The notes beneath the pieces are model-generated. The model was not told the DNA's origin. It worked only from the letters and a program-made list of their open reading frames with translations, and did no database searches. A DNA stretch of 64,000 bases from Neelides folsomi (taxonomy: Eukaryota; Arthropoda; Collembola; Neelipleona; Neelidae): NCBI GenBank assembly GCA_034687125.1, contig JAQGBZ010000109.1, forward strand, positions 121,415-185,414. Direction: 5' to 3'. This document shows, in pieces, positions 13,218-25,209 of this stretch. Position 1 is the stretch's first letter, and each line of letters opens with the position of its first letter. The translations under genes were made by a program, and so were the position numbers.

Positions 13218-16200
13218 TCAGTGTTGAGCAGCGAATTTCATCCTCTTTTGCTTTTGCCTTTGATTGCAGAACCAGACGCGAACCACGTTTTTCTTCAGGT
13301 CGAGCTTCTCGGCGATGGCGGCGATTTTCTCCCCGGATGGGCGGGGCTGGACGGCGAAGTAGGCCTCCAGTGAGCGCTTTTCGGGGGCGGCAATCGAGGT
13401 CCGTTTCCGCTTCTTTTCGCCGGCAGGGAGGACGTTGGGGGCATCGGGGTCGCGTCGTTTGCTCCGTGCTTGGGCCTCGGCCTCTTCCAGCCAGGCCTGG
13501 AGGATCGGCTTTAAAGCTATCATGTTGTTGTGGCTCAGGGTCAGCGACTCGAACCTGCATCAATTTATATATGTACATGATATGAATGCAGTCACACTGG
13601 CTTGTACGGTAGAGGTTGAACAGAGAAAAAGACTCACCTACAAATGGTGCTTTGGGAAAGAGCACCAACACCCGGGAGCTTGAGATTGGCGAGGGCCTTG
13701 CCCACATCGGCCTGCGTGACTCCTAATTTGATGCGACGCTGCTTGAATCTCTCTGCGAAGGCTTCCAACTCTCTTGGGTCGGTGTCCGTGTCATGCATGC
13801 CGACGGCCGGGTGCGGATGTCCCGAGTGCGGGTGCCCATGGGGGTGAGGGAGTGAGGGGTGGCTCGCTGCCGCCGCCATCATTGAATTCATCGCGGCAGA
13901 GTGAGTGTAGACAGAAGAGGGATGAAGCTGGCCGTGACTATGAGCGTGGGATACCGACGTTGACTCCGCCGTCATTGGGCCCAAACTTGTCATCATTGTC
14001 GAGGAGGAGATTGGATCCAACATATCAAGGCCGTCCATCCCGTGATGGCTCATCTGCATCTCAGCCATTCTTACGTTGCGCTCATGGCAGAGAGGAAAAC
14101 TGACCTGATGGGGGCGGGGATTGTGGCCTGGGTGGGGTGGGCCCATCCCTGGATGATACATCATATCATGCTTGAGCTGAGGAAGGCCCGTTACAGGTGG
14201 TGAACCTCCTGGGTGTTTGCTGATGTCGACGAGGGCTTCAGCCCGACTCAGGAGCCCATCGTTCAATCCGCTGAACAAATCGCCCTGCCAATTCAAAAAG
14301 GGTACAAATCAGATCACATAGCCTCCAGACAACTTCTTCATATCCACTGCGAAGGGACCACGAGCAAACAGAGACTCAAGCAAATTGTTTGCTCTCATTA
14401 TTTCACAATGATGCTGCTCTTTGTTCTCTACGATTGATTTGCTTTGTGGCAAAGAGATTTGAACATATGAACCCCATCCACTTTCCTTTTTTAACAACTA
14501 TATGGTGAAATTATAAAAACAACTCTTGCCAATTCACCAATGAAGCTAGAATGTATTATGTAAGCCCTTTTAATGTGTTCTTATTAAAAATTATGAGTTT
14601 GAGCATAAAAATTATGCATTTGGAGTTATATAATTTAAATTGTGAAAGCAATGCATTGTGAGGACCTTAATGAACGTGTGTCTATGAGGAGGCGCATTAA
14701 AAATTGACAAGCATTTTGGAGCGGGAAGGGACCGTGATGTTGTGAGTTAATAATTAGATGAAATTATTCGAGGAGATAGTAAGAATGGGGATTTGAGGAT
14801 AAATAAATATTGAAAAACGGAGATGCACATTAGGAGGGTGGTGCATATGGGAGGGTGTGATGGGAGAGACATGTTCATCGACTCGAGGGGATGTCAGAGG
14901 AATTCTTTTTGAAGAAAACGTGGGTTTCCGATCGATACTTTCCCATTGGAGAGAGTAGCTGAGTTCGGCTCTTGGCTTTCACATCACGCGAATTCATGTC
15001 TCTATGGATGTTTCTCTGTCCCGTGTTATTTCCCCTATTTGGAATCCTCCTCCTTTTTCCTCCAACCCGGCAGAACAACAATTCAGGTTTCCTTCAAATA
15101 ACTAACACCGAAACTCCGTTAGCTCACCGTTCGAGTACAAGACGGAGGACAAGGGAAAGTTTGATAAAGAAAAAGATTCTCCTCCTCCTCAGCCCCACAC
15201 TTCAGCCTTCTATTCTTCTCTTGTCCACTCCCAAATCTCTCATGGAACCCCCGCACTTCACGAATATCATTATTATTTGTTTCCACTTCCATACAAACCG
15301 CTGTCCTTTGTCATCCTCTCGACAAAATTTGACAAACTCAGACGGCCCACTCAATATCCCTTACATACACACAAATTTTAATACTTTAAATTTAATCTCT
15401 CCCTAAGCCCTTATCTTTTATCGCTTTCGAGAAAAAGGTCTACAAAGGTGAATGAAAAGAAATAAGTTTGAAAATCGAAACTAAATGTTTTTCTGTAAAA
15501 AATATTTAATTTTCAATATTATTGATTTAAATGCTCTGATGTTGTTTACAATAAGGCTCAAAGTGAGTTAAAATCCAAAATATTTTAATAATTGAATGGA
15601 CAGGATTATTAAGTTATAGTTCATAAAAAGTGAATTGATTTGACCAGTTTGTACAAATCAGGTTTCCTTTCTTAGAGATTATGAATAATTAACTTGACGT
15701 TCTGTTTATTTTGTCTAAATTACAATGAAGCGACCTCGAGTATTGAATTTAATGGCTGGTGGTCGGTATGAGTGGCTCATTTGGCAAAGTGAGGAGTAGG
15801 AACAAAAGTCGTTAAGTTCTTCAAGTGGACGGAGTGTGGGAAATGTTCTCAAGGAACCCTCCTGGTTTGACGGACAATTATCGAGGCCGATCAACGTCTA
15901 TGGCAAAGGCGGAGGGTTGACAAATCGCCATCTCGTTCTTCCTTTTCTTCCCATTCCCCTGAGGCCCGTAGAGGGAAATTAAGGGCACGTTGATGGTGAG
16001 GAGGAGTCTCAATAAAAATATATCTTATATGGTGAAAGAGGGATCTTGGGCTCAGCAGAGTCAAGAGTTAAGGGGATTCCCCTTTTCAAAAAGAAACAGA
16101 TCTCGTTGATCCGATACAGTCAATAAGCTGAGTCCCTCAATTCAATTTGAGGATTTCTCCTCCATCCTATTTCCTCTATCAATTCTAATCTTGTTAAGTC

Positions 16201-19200
16201 ATGGCAAACCGGCAAACGGATTCCCATATCAGAACCTTTCCCCATTTACTATAGCCCCTCCCGTCCAAACCCACACGCCCCATGAGGCAAAAGAGTATTA
16301 GATTAGGAAGGGACATATGTGTGCGAGAGGGTGTAATAATATTATGTCACGTCTGCGTATATCTCTATTTACACGCGTGTTCACTTGCATAATATCATGG
16401 AGAAATAACAAGAGAATTAGTAGTTCGATACGATGAATAATAAACCCGGGGCTTTGGACTCCCTCTCTTCCACTTCCTATGCAGGATACATCCAATGCAA
16501 TGGGGTTTTTCAAGATCTCTCTGTAGGTTATTGGAGAGGTCATGGGCCGCCTGACCTTCCGGGAGCGAGGGAGAGGTCCGTGAGATATTATGTGAAAGGC
16601 ACAAATGATGGGAACGACCAGACTGGGGCTTCTATGGAGTGACAAGTGTAAAGTCTATTATACACAGAACCCTCTAATGATCCTCTATAATAGCCCGTCG
16701 AAAACCATAATTATCATTGCTCGCCTCCCTGGTTCTCCGGTTGTGCATCAAGGGGTTGAAGCCGTTGAAGGAGAATGAATCAATAAGTGAATGAATTTGG
16801 AAGATCCGCAGCTGTTCTTCAACCCCCTTCCACTCTCGGAAGGACGTGATTGAAGTGGTGCGAATGCATACAAGGTAGTTTCAATCCGATTTAAATTCAA
16901 TGACATGTTTGGAGTGGGAATGGGGAAAACTCCCAACTGGATTCATTAATCTCTTCGCCCCTCCAGTCAGGTTGGGTTAGGGAAGGTGAGCGGCGGAGGA
17001 ATCGGGGAACAGATTGTCGCCCGAGGGGCGGAGCGAAGAAAGTGAAATGGATCGGCAAATAAGAGCGTTTAAGAAAGTCATGAATCGTTGATTGGGATAA
17101 TCAAGAGGGAATGAAATATGCAAAAGCCTCCGAGAGCCTCCGCGGCTCTGATGGTCACCCTATGGTGAAATATGCAGGAAGCATGTCTAAATAATGTAAA
17201 ATGTGAGGTGAAATATTGAAGTGGCTCGAGTCCTCTCCTTGTCGAAACTCTGCCGGGGCCACTCCAATGAACTTTCCCAACTTTTACTTAAGTAATCACT
17301 CATCATCTCATCAATAAGTCAGGGGGTGCGGCCGAGGCGCCCACCTCAATATCCGCATTATTCTATTAACTGCTGCACATCATCCTATCAATAAAAGCCT
17401 CTCTACATGTGTCACCATTACTCTTTCATAATTCGCCCGAGGTTGGAGAAATTAAGCCCTCACGCCCGGGAGATTTGGGCCGGCGTGAGATGTTGGAGAG
17501 CGGCGTAATGGATCAAGCCTCACCTCCCTATTGATTGGCTTCAATCGAATCGTTGAGTGATTAAGTGAGTGGGGAAAGTTGAGCGGGGGAGAACGCGGCT
17601 CAAGGAAGAGTTAAGGATGAGTCAATAAAGTACTGCACATGGTAAATGGTTTGGTGAACTGCGAAATTGACTTTATGCTAAATTATTCACAACAGCTTAG
17701 ACTGACTACCTAGATTTATGGAAAACCAAGTCACGAACTTTTCAGGAAAGGCCGGAAAACGAAGTAAGGGATTTCATTTCAACTCTCTCTCCATCAACCC
17801 ATTGAATTCGATTATCTCCCTCCACCTCACAAATCATTATTATTAGGCCGACGGGTCCGGTGGGGACCATGTGGGCTAATGGATGATTAGCCCTCCTGGT
17901 CCGGCAGAGGTGGAAATTGAGGAGAAAATTGCAATTTGTGGAATGGGCCCGAGTGTCGTAGAGGAGTTGTTCAAGGGAAATTGGAAGGGTTAGTGGAGAA
18001 TGCATTAGTAATGGGAGCCTATTTGAGATGGGATCTTTATAGGAAATATTGTTGGATTGACGTGGGAAGTGTTCGGGGAATCTCTTCAGCACGACCGGGC
18101 TCTTTGTCTCTTGTAATGTGGGAGGAAGTTGGTGCGAAGATTTGGTCGGAGGAGAGGGACATACATAGTTAAACACCCGCGTCCATATTTAATGAGAGCA
18201 CCAACACTGTTATTGAATAGGCAAGGTGTTTAGGTCAAATGTTGAACCCTAAGCTGATTTACGTCTCCGCCCCACCGACGTCTCCTCGGCGGCCCAAGAA
18301 CCCTAAAGTGTGTTTTCCTGTTCCGCGCCCGACTGCGGCTCGCCCTCATCCACCTGTCCCGGGTAATCTGGACTGGGCGGGTCTTGCGGCCCATTACCCC
18401 CCGCCTCAGTCTTCAAACGGATTTTCAATCAGAATTAGCGAGATTAAGAAGAAGGAAGATGGGAAGATGGGCATATGATAGCACTTAATCTGCTATCCGG
18501 AAAACCGAGGCCCGAGATGCGACCCAAGTGAAATTTCAAAATGGCTATGAATAATTCATGAGGCGTCGCAGAGAAACCCGTCTATTTGCCATTTAGTTGG
18601 TCCTACACTTCAAATCGAATGCGTCTAACCCAAAGAACCGACTGCGCCCGCCTCGAATTACTTCCTCAAACCACTCAAATGCTCCTCGCTCTCTCTCATC
18701 CATTTCCTCTCACTCACGAGCCTACAATCCGACCTCGGTAATCCGCTCAAAAACATCCACTCTCACCTCCACAATAATTGAATGGCGGATATGATTGATC
18801 CGCGCCCCTGGCCCGCCCCAATTACCAAGATGGAGAAGTGATTTTAATGAGTCGGTAATTGGAAGTGGGACGACTGCCAGAGGTGTCAAGGGACCAGAGG
18901 TTGCCTCATAATTTCCTGAGAAATTGAACAAATTCTGTCGGTCTGTTTGATGAGCTTCAAATCGGGACCGGGCGGCTGACATGGAAAGAGATTAGATCCC
19001 ATCTGACTCGAATGGTGGCAATCTACCAAGAGCTACATTAACTTGTTATCAAAATCAAATTACCGAATCCCTTCCCTACAAACAAGAGGCCCAATCCTAT
19101 TGAGAGCTCATAAAACATTGTTTTGATTTCCGATCCCCTCCTGTCACAGGGAGATTCCCCTCTGGACCCTGTCCCTCCTCCCAAGACCCTCCCTCCAAAT

Positions 19201-22200
19201 GGGCTTATGACACTCTCCACTCTCATTTTCATCAGCTCGGCCCATTGAGGTGCTATTAGGGCAGATAAAGGGGAGATCTCGGAATCCGCCGCAACGCTCC
19301 TCTCTCTGAAAGGATGATTAAAGCAGAGCAGGAGGTATTTGGGAGCTTAAGTGAAAATCCGGACAGAGCAGCCGAAGGGGAAAGAAGTTTGACAGAAAGG
19401 GAATTTCGAATTTCAAGATTCTCCTTCTCCTCAGAAGATTGGATTAGTTTTAGCACATTCTCATATGATGATGGTGGGGGTCGTCGGCCCTCCTCTCGCA
19501 TTACAATATAATCCAGATATGAGCTTTATACATACTTATTCCTCAAAGCGCCTTTGAGAAATATCTCTCCGTTGGGTATATTAGTAATGTTGTTAAGTCG
19601 AGCTGGAGTGAGTCGGGACCTGAGTGGCAGAAAAGCCTCCTTGCTACGATGAGAAAAGCCGGGCTTTTAATATTGATCGTACCAAACCCCGAAAGTATCT
19701 TCTGGATTTTCTAACGCTCAACCCATCATCTTATGACATAAACAAAATCTTGATCACCTTCCCAACTCAACTTCCCAACAAAATACAAACTAATTCTTTC
19801 CCATTTCCAGATATGAAAATGGAGGGGCCCAAATGAAGATTCCTTTATTTCTTAACATAAAATCTCCCCAACATTCGACCATTGGAAGTCAAACTAGAAG
19901 GACGTGTTGGTAGCTTGTGGTGATTAAATAGAAAAGTACGTAGAAATCTCCCATACATACTTGAAATTATATTCAAAATTTGCACAAAAATTTAACTACT
20001 TAAGTGAGTAAAGGCGAATTTGAAAAACAAATACGAAAACTAAAAATCCAAGAAATTTCAATCAAAATTAAGTGAAATGAATAAAATAAGTGAAGAGAAC
20101 CGTAAGAGAAACGGTAAAAAGAACAGGTTCATCATTGACCTCAATAAAGTTATTTTTTAACAATTATATAAATGTTAAACAAAATATCGCAAAAGCTACA
20201 TGGTTGGGAAGAAATGGAATTCATTGTAAAAGGACAATATTAATTGAATTTGAATCCATCCAAGACAAGAAAAATATTACAAAGAATTGCTTAAACAAAA
20301 ACCAATTCAAGTAACGAGTCATATAACTCTTAAGACATTGATATTCTGAGAGAAATGCAAGAACGTGAAGAAGAATATGAAGAAGCAAAAGAATATTGGA
20401 GCAATCACGGTTGGACTTGAAGTGAAGCAGAAAGCGACTAATAATACTTAATCATATACACATATTATAAAATACATAGACAAGAACATATATATATATT
20501 GATATTTACATAAGTATTAGTATATCTATTTGTATATTCGATGTCAAAAGGCCGCCGCGGAGGCCAATAAGACCTATTAAGTATAACTATATACTAATTC
20601 TTACATAATGGGAAAAAATCGCACTAGATATGATGTAATTTATTCAAGAATACTTAACGGTTCTCAAATACATAAATAGAAATAAATTGAAATTGAAATG
20701 AGAATTTACCTAAATAGAAATGCTTTATATTTGCTATATTTGTACCTAAAATACATTCATGTGTGAACTTAGAGAAATAAGACAAATAAAAATACCAAGT
20801 AAACAAAAAATTACAATATACAAGTTATATATTGAAAAATGTTTAAGTACGGTTTTTCCTAATAATTATATTAGGTTTTTTAATCCGACAAATTGTGAAT
20901 TATAATTTTCTATTAAACCGAATTGGGAATAATTGTAATTATAAACCGCGTATTATGTACATAATTAAAAATGAATAAAGCAAATCAAAAAATAAAATCT
21001 CCTTAACCTTTCCAAGACCGCGTTCTGAGCGTCCGCTCATAAATCCCACCTTATTTGCCCCCTCTGCCCTTCTTTATAGATCTCTACTTGGATCCATCAT
21101 TGGGAATGGTTGGGAATGGGAGTGGAAAGGTCCATGTGAGTCAATAGACAATATCACAGAGGGTCACAGTGAATCCCATTGGAAAGGAATTAAATAGGGA
21201 ATATTCATTCGCATATGTGTTTCCTTGTTTAGGAGTTGAGAGTGTTAATATCTCATCAGGATGAGGAATGAATGGAGGGGGGAACACGCCCTCCAAATTC
21301 TCACTCGTAATTCTCTAATTTTTGAGGATGAAATGAGGCTTGAACATGGTGGAGTCCATCTGAGCCGTGTTTGTGTTGTGGTGTGACCCTTTGAGGGTTC
21401 CTCGTTGGGAACGAACCCAGTGGTGGGACATAAATATAATAAAGGGCGAGAGGGAATATCATATGGGAGCCACTAAGCCGTTTGATTTATTACCGATTTC
21501 CTTAATTATCCGGAACCTCATCCTATTTACCAGCCTCTCATCCACTCCCCAGAGGAACTTCATCTACCATTGTATGACTCCTGGTCATAAATACATTCCT
21601 CCCACATTGCCGGCTTGAGAATGTATTAAACAGATAGGAGGGCCCAGCCCTTGCTCATTTTCCTAATTCCATACAGTTAATTAGAAATTACGCGAACTGG
21701 TGTGGAAGGACTTTTCGGGATTTGGCCTAAGCCATTACTGTGCCCGCCCTTTGTCCTCTCCCTGGAGTTGAGATGAATTTGCATTCGCGGGGCGAGGGAG
21801 GTTACTGAGCGTCTCCGCCATAACAATAACATCTGATTGAAATTGTTGTGGTTCTTTTCTCAAGGAAATAACTGATAGATCTCTATTTGGACCATGAACA
21901 TAAAAATAATAGAGGAGGGAGCCGTGGATAAGAGAAATTAGAGTCAAAGTATGTCTGGCGCCTATAAAACGCGGTGAAGTTATAGACCCTCTTGATGGTC
22001 GTTCTTATGGTCCCTCTTGGGCTTAATTTTGAGGGGAAATAGTGTGATATAAGGAAAAGAGTATTGGGAAGCCAAAATGATCCTTTGAAATTTCTCCCAT
22101 GACTAGAAAAGTCACGAAACCCATAAAATGCACGTAAAATTCTCGGAGGCCGTCGAGAGCATCTCCCCCATCATTCCTCTCTCAAAGATGAGCTTTCTCC

Positions 22201-22931
22201 GATGGGGAGGACCCGAAAACCCGCCGTTTCCTCCCTCGTCCCGCTCCTGACCTTGCGGCGGAAACCGGCATGCAAATGCCCACCATGTGCCATTGACCTC
22301 CAAGGAGCCAAATAATGGGAGACATTTACTAATATTCTATTTATGAATGTTGTCGAGAGTGAGAAGCTATTGATTCAATATGTACATACATGCATAAGGA
22401 TCCTTCCACACTCGTCGTCTGTATGGAATGGGAACAGCTTGGAATGCCTTCGTCCTGACGACTCGGCTCCCAATGAGTCCCCATCAAACATGTATGACCC
22501 AATGTTTAATGTAAATACGCGAGTCACACATGGAGTGCCCGAGCCGCAAATCCCATAAAATGTTGAAGAAGAATGAATAATGACCAAGTGGGAGAAGAAA
22601 GTTGAAAGGAGCGGGAAACCGCGGAGGTTTCTCTTAAACACTTCTTCATGTCTCATCTTTACCCCTCACCGCACTTCATCTAATTACTCATCACGAGCCC
22701 CTTGTTCAGCCTCTACAAATCGCCCTCCTATCTTTCCCCATGGAAAATGATGAAAACCTCGTCCGAACCTCCCAAAAATTGAAATCGAAATCTCACCGTT
22801 GGATTGACGCATCTCCTCATGGGGTCTGGTCCACGGTAGGTCGGAGAGTAACGGCCAGGGAAACAGCTTCCGGGGGCCGAAATGGTCGAACCTAGAGGTT
22901 TCCCGTTCATCACTTTGTCCGAAGAATACAT
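13218..22931 (-). CDS. acj6: Class IV POU-homeodomain transcription factor (acj6/Brn-3/unc-86 family)
   Basis: Coding exons (minus strand): 22931-22797, 14284-13638 and 13554-13218 (stop 13218-13220). Phases agree and the product is 372 aa. The first exon encodes the POU-IV N-terminus, with [18 protein letters not shown] and DPMRRC. Exon 2 starts with the POU-IV box ([20 protein letters not shown]), then a Met/His/Ser-rich linker with [13 protein letters not shown]. The POU-specific domain (from [16 protein letters not shown]) crosses an 83-bp intron after STICR and continues with [10 protein letters not shown]. Exon 3 has a KRR linker and a homeodomain with [16 protein letters not shown] and the recognition helix [14 protein letters not shown], ending RMKFAAQH. 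Class IV POU factors are nuclear DNA-binding proteins that specify sensory neuron identity. The start could instead be an ATG at 23028 via a 37-nt intron (see findings), giving 392 aa. The insect segment between MRRC and the POU-IV box was not found; exon 1 and exon 2 join in phase 0 without it. Confidence 0.93.
14285..22796 (-). other. Large intron of the POU gene, with non-coding islands
   Basis: The 8.5 kb intron has a clean donor (GTGAGA, 22796-22791) and acceptor (GGCAG ending at 14285). It alternates GC-richer islands (about 14.84-15.4, 15.75-19.6 and 21.0-22.75 kb) with AT-rich DNA (about 14.5-14.8, 15.45-15.7 and 19.85-21.0 kb). I looked on the minus strand for an exon encoding the insect acj6 segment with CDSLE and CNSW and did not find it; a divergent micro-exon could be missed. 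Octamer sites for POU factors occur at 22270-22277 (ATGCAAAT) and 21777-21784 (reverse). Intronic enhancers are plausible but not shown. Confidence 0.6.
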
Positions 22932-22975
22932 GGCGACGGCGGTTGGGTAATATGATGGAGCTCCCGGTGCCCCGC

Positions 22976-23900
22976 CTGAGTAAAGAAAATACAAATTCCC
23001 ATCAATACTTACCGATCTTTCCTTCCATCGTCGAAATATCCGGCAAATCCAAATATTTTACTAATATTTTTTAATTTTAATTTGATATTTTCCCCATGAT
23101 TTTCCAATCGGATAAAAGAAGGAAGTAATTTTTGAATTTGAGCTTGAAAAAAGTTTGTTACTAGTTAATGAAGTAGAATGAGAATTGAAAACCAGACCTC
23201 GGTGCATCATTCCTCAAATCACACAGAGAGAGATTCTCTGGCACTCTTAATAAAATTTCCACACGGTTCCTCTCCTGTCTTTCACGTCACTTTGTTTCTC
23301 GAGTTCCTCTCGTGGGGGTTTGTCGAGATGGGCCGGGTTGTCGGGCCACGGAGGCCGCTCGGTTTCTCAAAGTCAACTTCTAAGGGCTTCTCATGCAGCG
23401 GTGGTCGGGATTTGGTCTTGCGGGCGAGACCACATGGTCGTTGACAGTCCTCTGCGCGGTGTGGGCTGAGACCTCACAAGAGGCTTCGGCATCAAGGAGC
23501 ACATGGACTGAGGACGAGGAGCATAGGAGAACCTAACTCTGACCGATCCGATTCTTGACTGCGGCACCCGATCCGCCTTACCCCACATTTATATCTTACA
23601 CACTCCGGGAGATGGGAAGGATCTCGAGCGGGCTAATGTTCCGGGGAGAGAGGCGAATAGGTTCCTTTGTGTCCAACTTCCCGATTTCTCTCCTCCACCT
23701 GTTTTAGCCTGCGAGTCCGCGCAGGGCACTCCGTCCCGCAAAATGAAAACGAGACCCACCTCCCTCCAGACTCCGCCATTTCCGACTCAGCTCTCGGCCA
23801 CCTTTCTACCCCACATAAATTCACCCCGCTTTAATTATTCACAGGTCCAAGGGTCAAGCTAATGAAGAGCTTTTCAGGAATCTCGGCTCGCCCCTCCGAC
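22976..23900 (-). promoter_or_regulatory. Presumed promoter / 5' region of the POU gene, CpG-rich
   Basis: Immediately upstream of the first recognised POU exon the DNA becomes GC- and CpG-rich (especially 23290-23590 and 23640-23800), in contrast to the AT-rich DNA beyond 23.95 kb. A strong acceptor (TTTTCTTTACTCAG) ends at 22976 and a strong donor GTAAGT lies at 23012-23007 on the minus strand, so at least part of the leader is here. A 65-codon minus-strand open frame at 23391-23588 has no recognisable homology. Promoter function is inferred from position and composition. Confidence 0.4.
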
Positions 23901-24355
23901 CTACACCTTCTCATCCAAAACCTTTTTACAGAACTTTCATACGATCAACCTGTCAAACACCCCTGGTTTTCATTTTCACTTCTTTCTTTTTCAAATCCGT
24001 ACGCACCAAATTACGACCCAATCAATTAATAACAATCAAAAGATATTCATACATGTTAAAAAATACTAAAAACGATCCACACCTGATAATGCTGACTTTT
24101 TTAAATTGAATAGCTCGACAAGGGTTAAGCTAAACCAAAATCTTTGTCTTTGATTCATATCTTACATTTAGATTAACTGTTCATTAAGCTGAAATACATA
24201 CATAACTGTCTATGTTTATTATTTATATAAGAAAATGTATAAATAACCAGTAGCCACTTTTTGCATAATTTAGGCAGAAAATTAAAACTTTTACTGGGTA
24301 ATCTTAAATCAAGACATTATGTTTATGACAAATTCATACACACATATAGTGCATA
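23901..24355. other. AT-rich spacer, no gene
   Basis: Plain AT-rich intergenic DNA between the POU gene's upstream region and the second hAT-type MITE. Nothing recognisable. Confidence 0.55.
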
Positions 24356-24363
24356 CTTAAGAC

Positions 24364-25034
24364 TAGATTTGGACCGAATACGAATAATATTCGATATTCG
24401 TACGAATAGTTCGGTTCGGTTCGTTAGCATTCTTACTATTCGTTAAATTCGGCGAATATTCAGGTTTAATAATAATATGTTAAATGCACAAAGAATATAC
24501 CCAGTATTAACTAAAATCGAAATAAAATTTGATTTAAGAATTTAAGTTATTTAGTTTTTGATATATTTATACTATTTTTAATTATTTAATTAAACTCATC
24601 AGCCTTAAAATTTCAACTAATATTCAGAAAGTAACGGTAAATTGTAATTTATGAATCAGGCAATAGGCAATTTCTCCTTTCTTTATACTACAAGTAGGTT
24701 TGTATAATTTTAGTATAGGTATATACCTTATATATCTACCTACAGGTATAATATATAGCGGTATATCTTACATGTATACTATTAATTAAAATTATACAGT
24801 AAGACAATATAATTTGATGGTAACCAATTTAATTAACCATTAATTGATTATGGTATTTAATTATTAAAACAGTTAGATTATTTATAATTTATAATATTTT
24901 ACGAAATATTAATGAACGGACAAAATCCATGGCTAACGAATAATTCGCCGAATAGTTCGTATTCGGTTCGGCATGAAATCCCAACTATTCGTTATTCGCC
25001 GAATAGCAAAATTTGACTATTCGGTCCATCTCTA
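24364..25034. mobile_element. hAT-type MITE with 8-bp target duplication (ATTCG family)
   Basis: A 671-bp non-autonomous element. The left end TAGATTTGGACCGAAT (24364-24379) matches the reverse complement of the right end, TAGAGATGGACCGAAT, at 14 of 16 positions. An exact 8-bp duplication CTTAAGAC flanks it at 24356-24363 and 25035-25042. Both ends are packed with words built on ATTCG (GAATACGAATA, CGAATAGTTCG, GTATTCGGTTCGG) at about 24375-24465 and 24930-25025, and the core is AT-rich without a coding frame. The TAGAGATG-type end and 8-bp duplication point to the hAT superfamily. End mismatches suggest greater age than the 11.3 kb element. Confidence 0.88.
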
Positions 25035-25209
25035 CTTAAGACATATATATAAGCCCAATCCATTTAAACCTCATACACATGAAACTAAATATCATTTTGT
25101 AAGGCGGCAAGTTATTCCGCCTAACGATTTTCCGCCTAAATATCCTTTGTTATGAAGCAAATCAATGCCGCGATTCAATTCAATTCATTTTCTTTGAACT
25201 AAAAAAAAC

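Noticed and set aside
13214-13585. Plus-strand open frames over the POU homeodomain exon
   Set aside because: Antisense shadows created by the GC-rich homeodomain codons.
12901-13707. 268-codon minus-strand open frame across the POU exons
   Set aside because: It reads through the 83-bp intron in a different frame from the POU-homeodomain and gives no recognisable protein; it is a shadow of the real gene.
17742-18176. 144-codon minus-strand frame in the acj6 intron
   Set aside because: Unrecognisable, no good flanking splice sites in a useful phase, and not similar to the missing acj6 segment.
22728-22994. Read-through frame across the first acj6 exon as a stand-alone 88-codon gene
   Set aside because: Only the part between the acceptor at 22976 and the donor at 22796 matches the POU-IV N-terminus; the ends are intronic.
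23391-23588. 65-codon minus-strand frame upstream of acj6
   Set aside because: Checked as an acj6 5' exon; no POU-IV similarity and no in-phase donor to the first exon. More likely CpG-rich promoter DNA.
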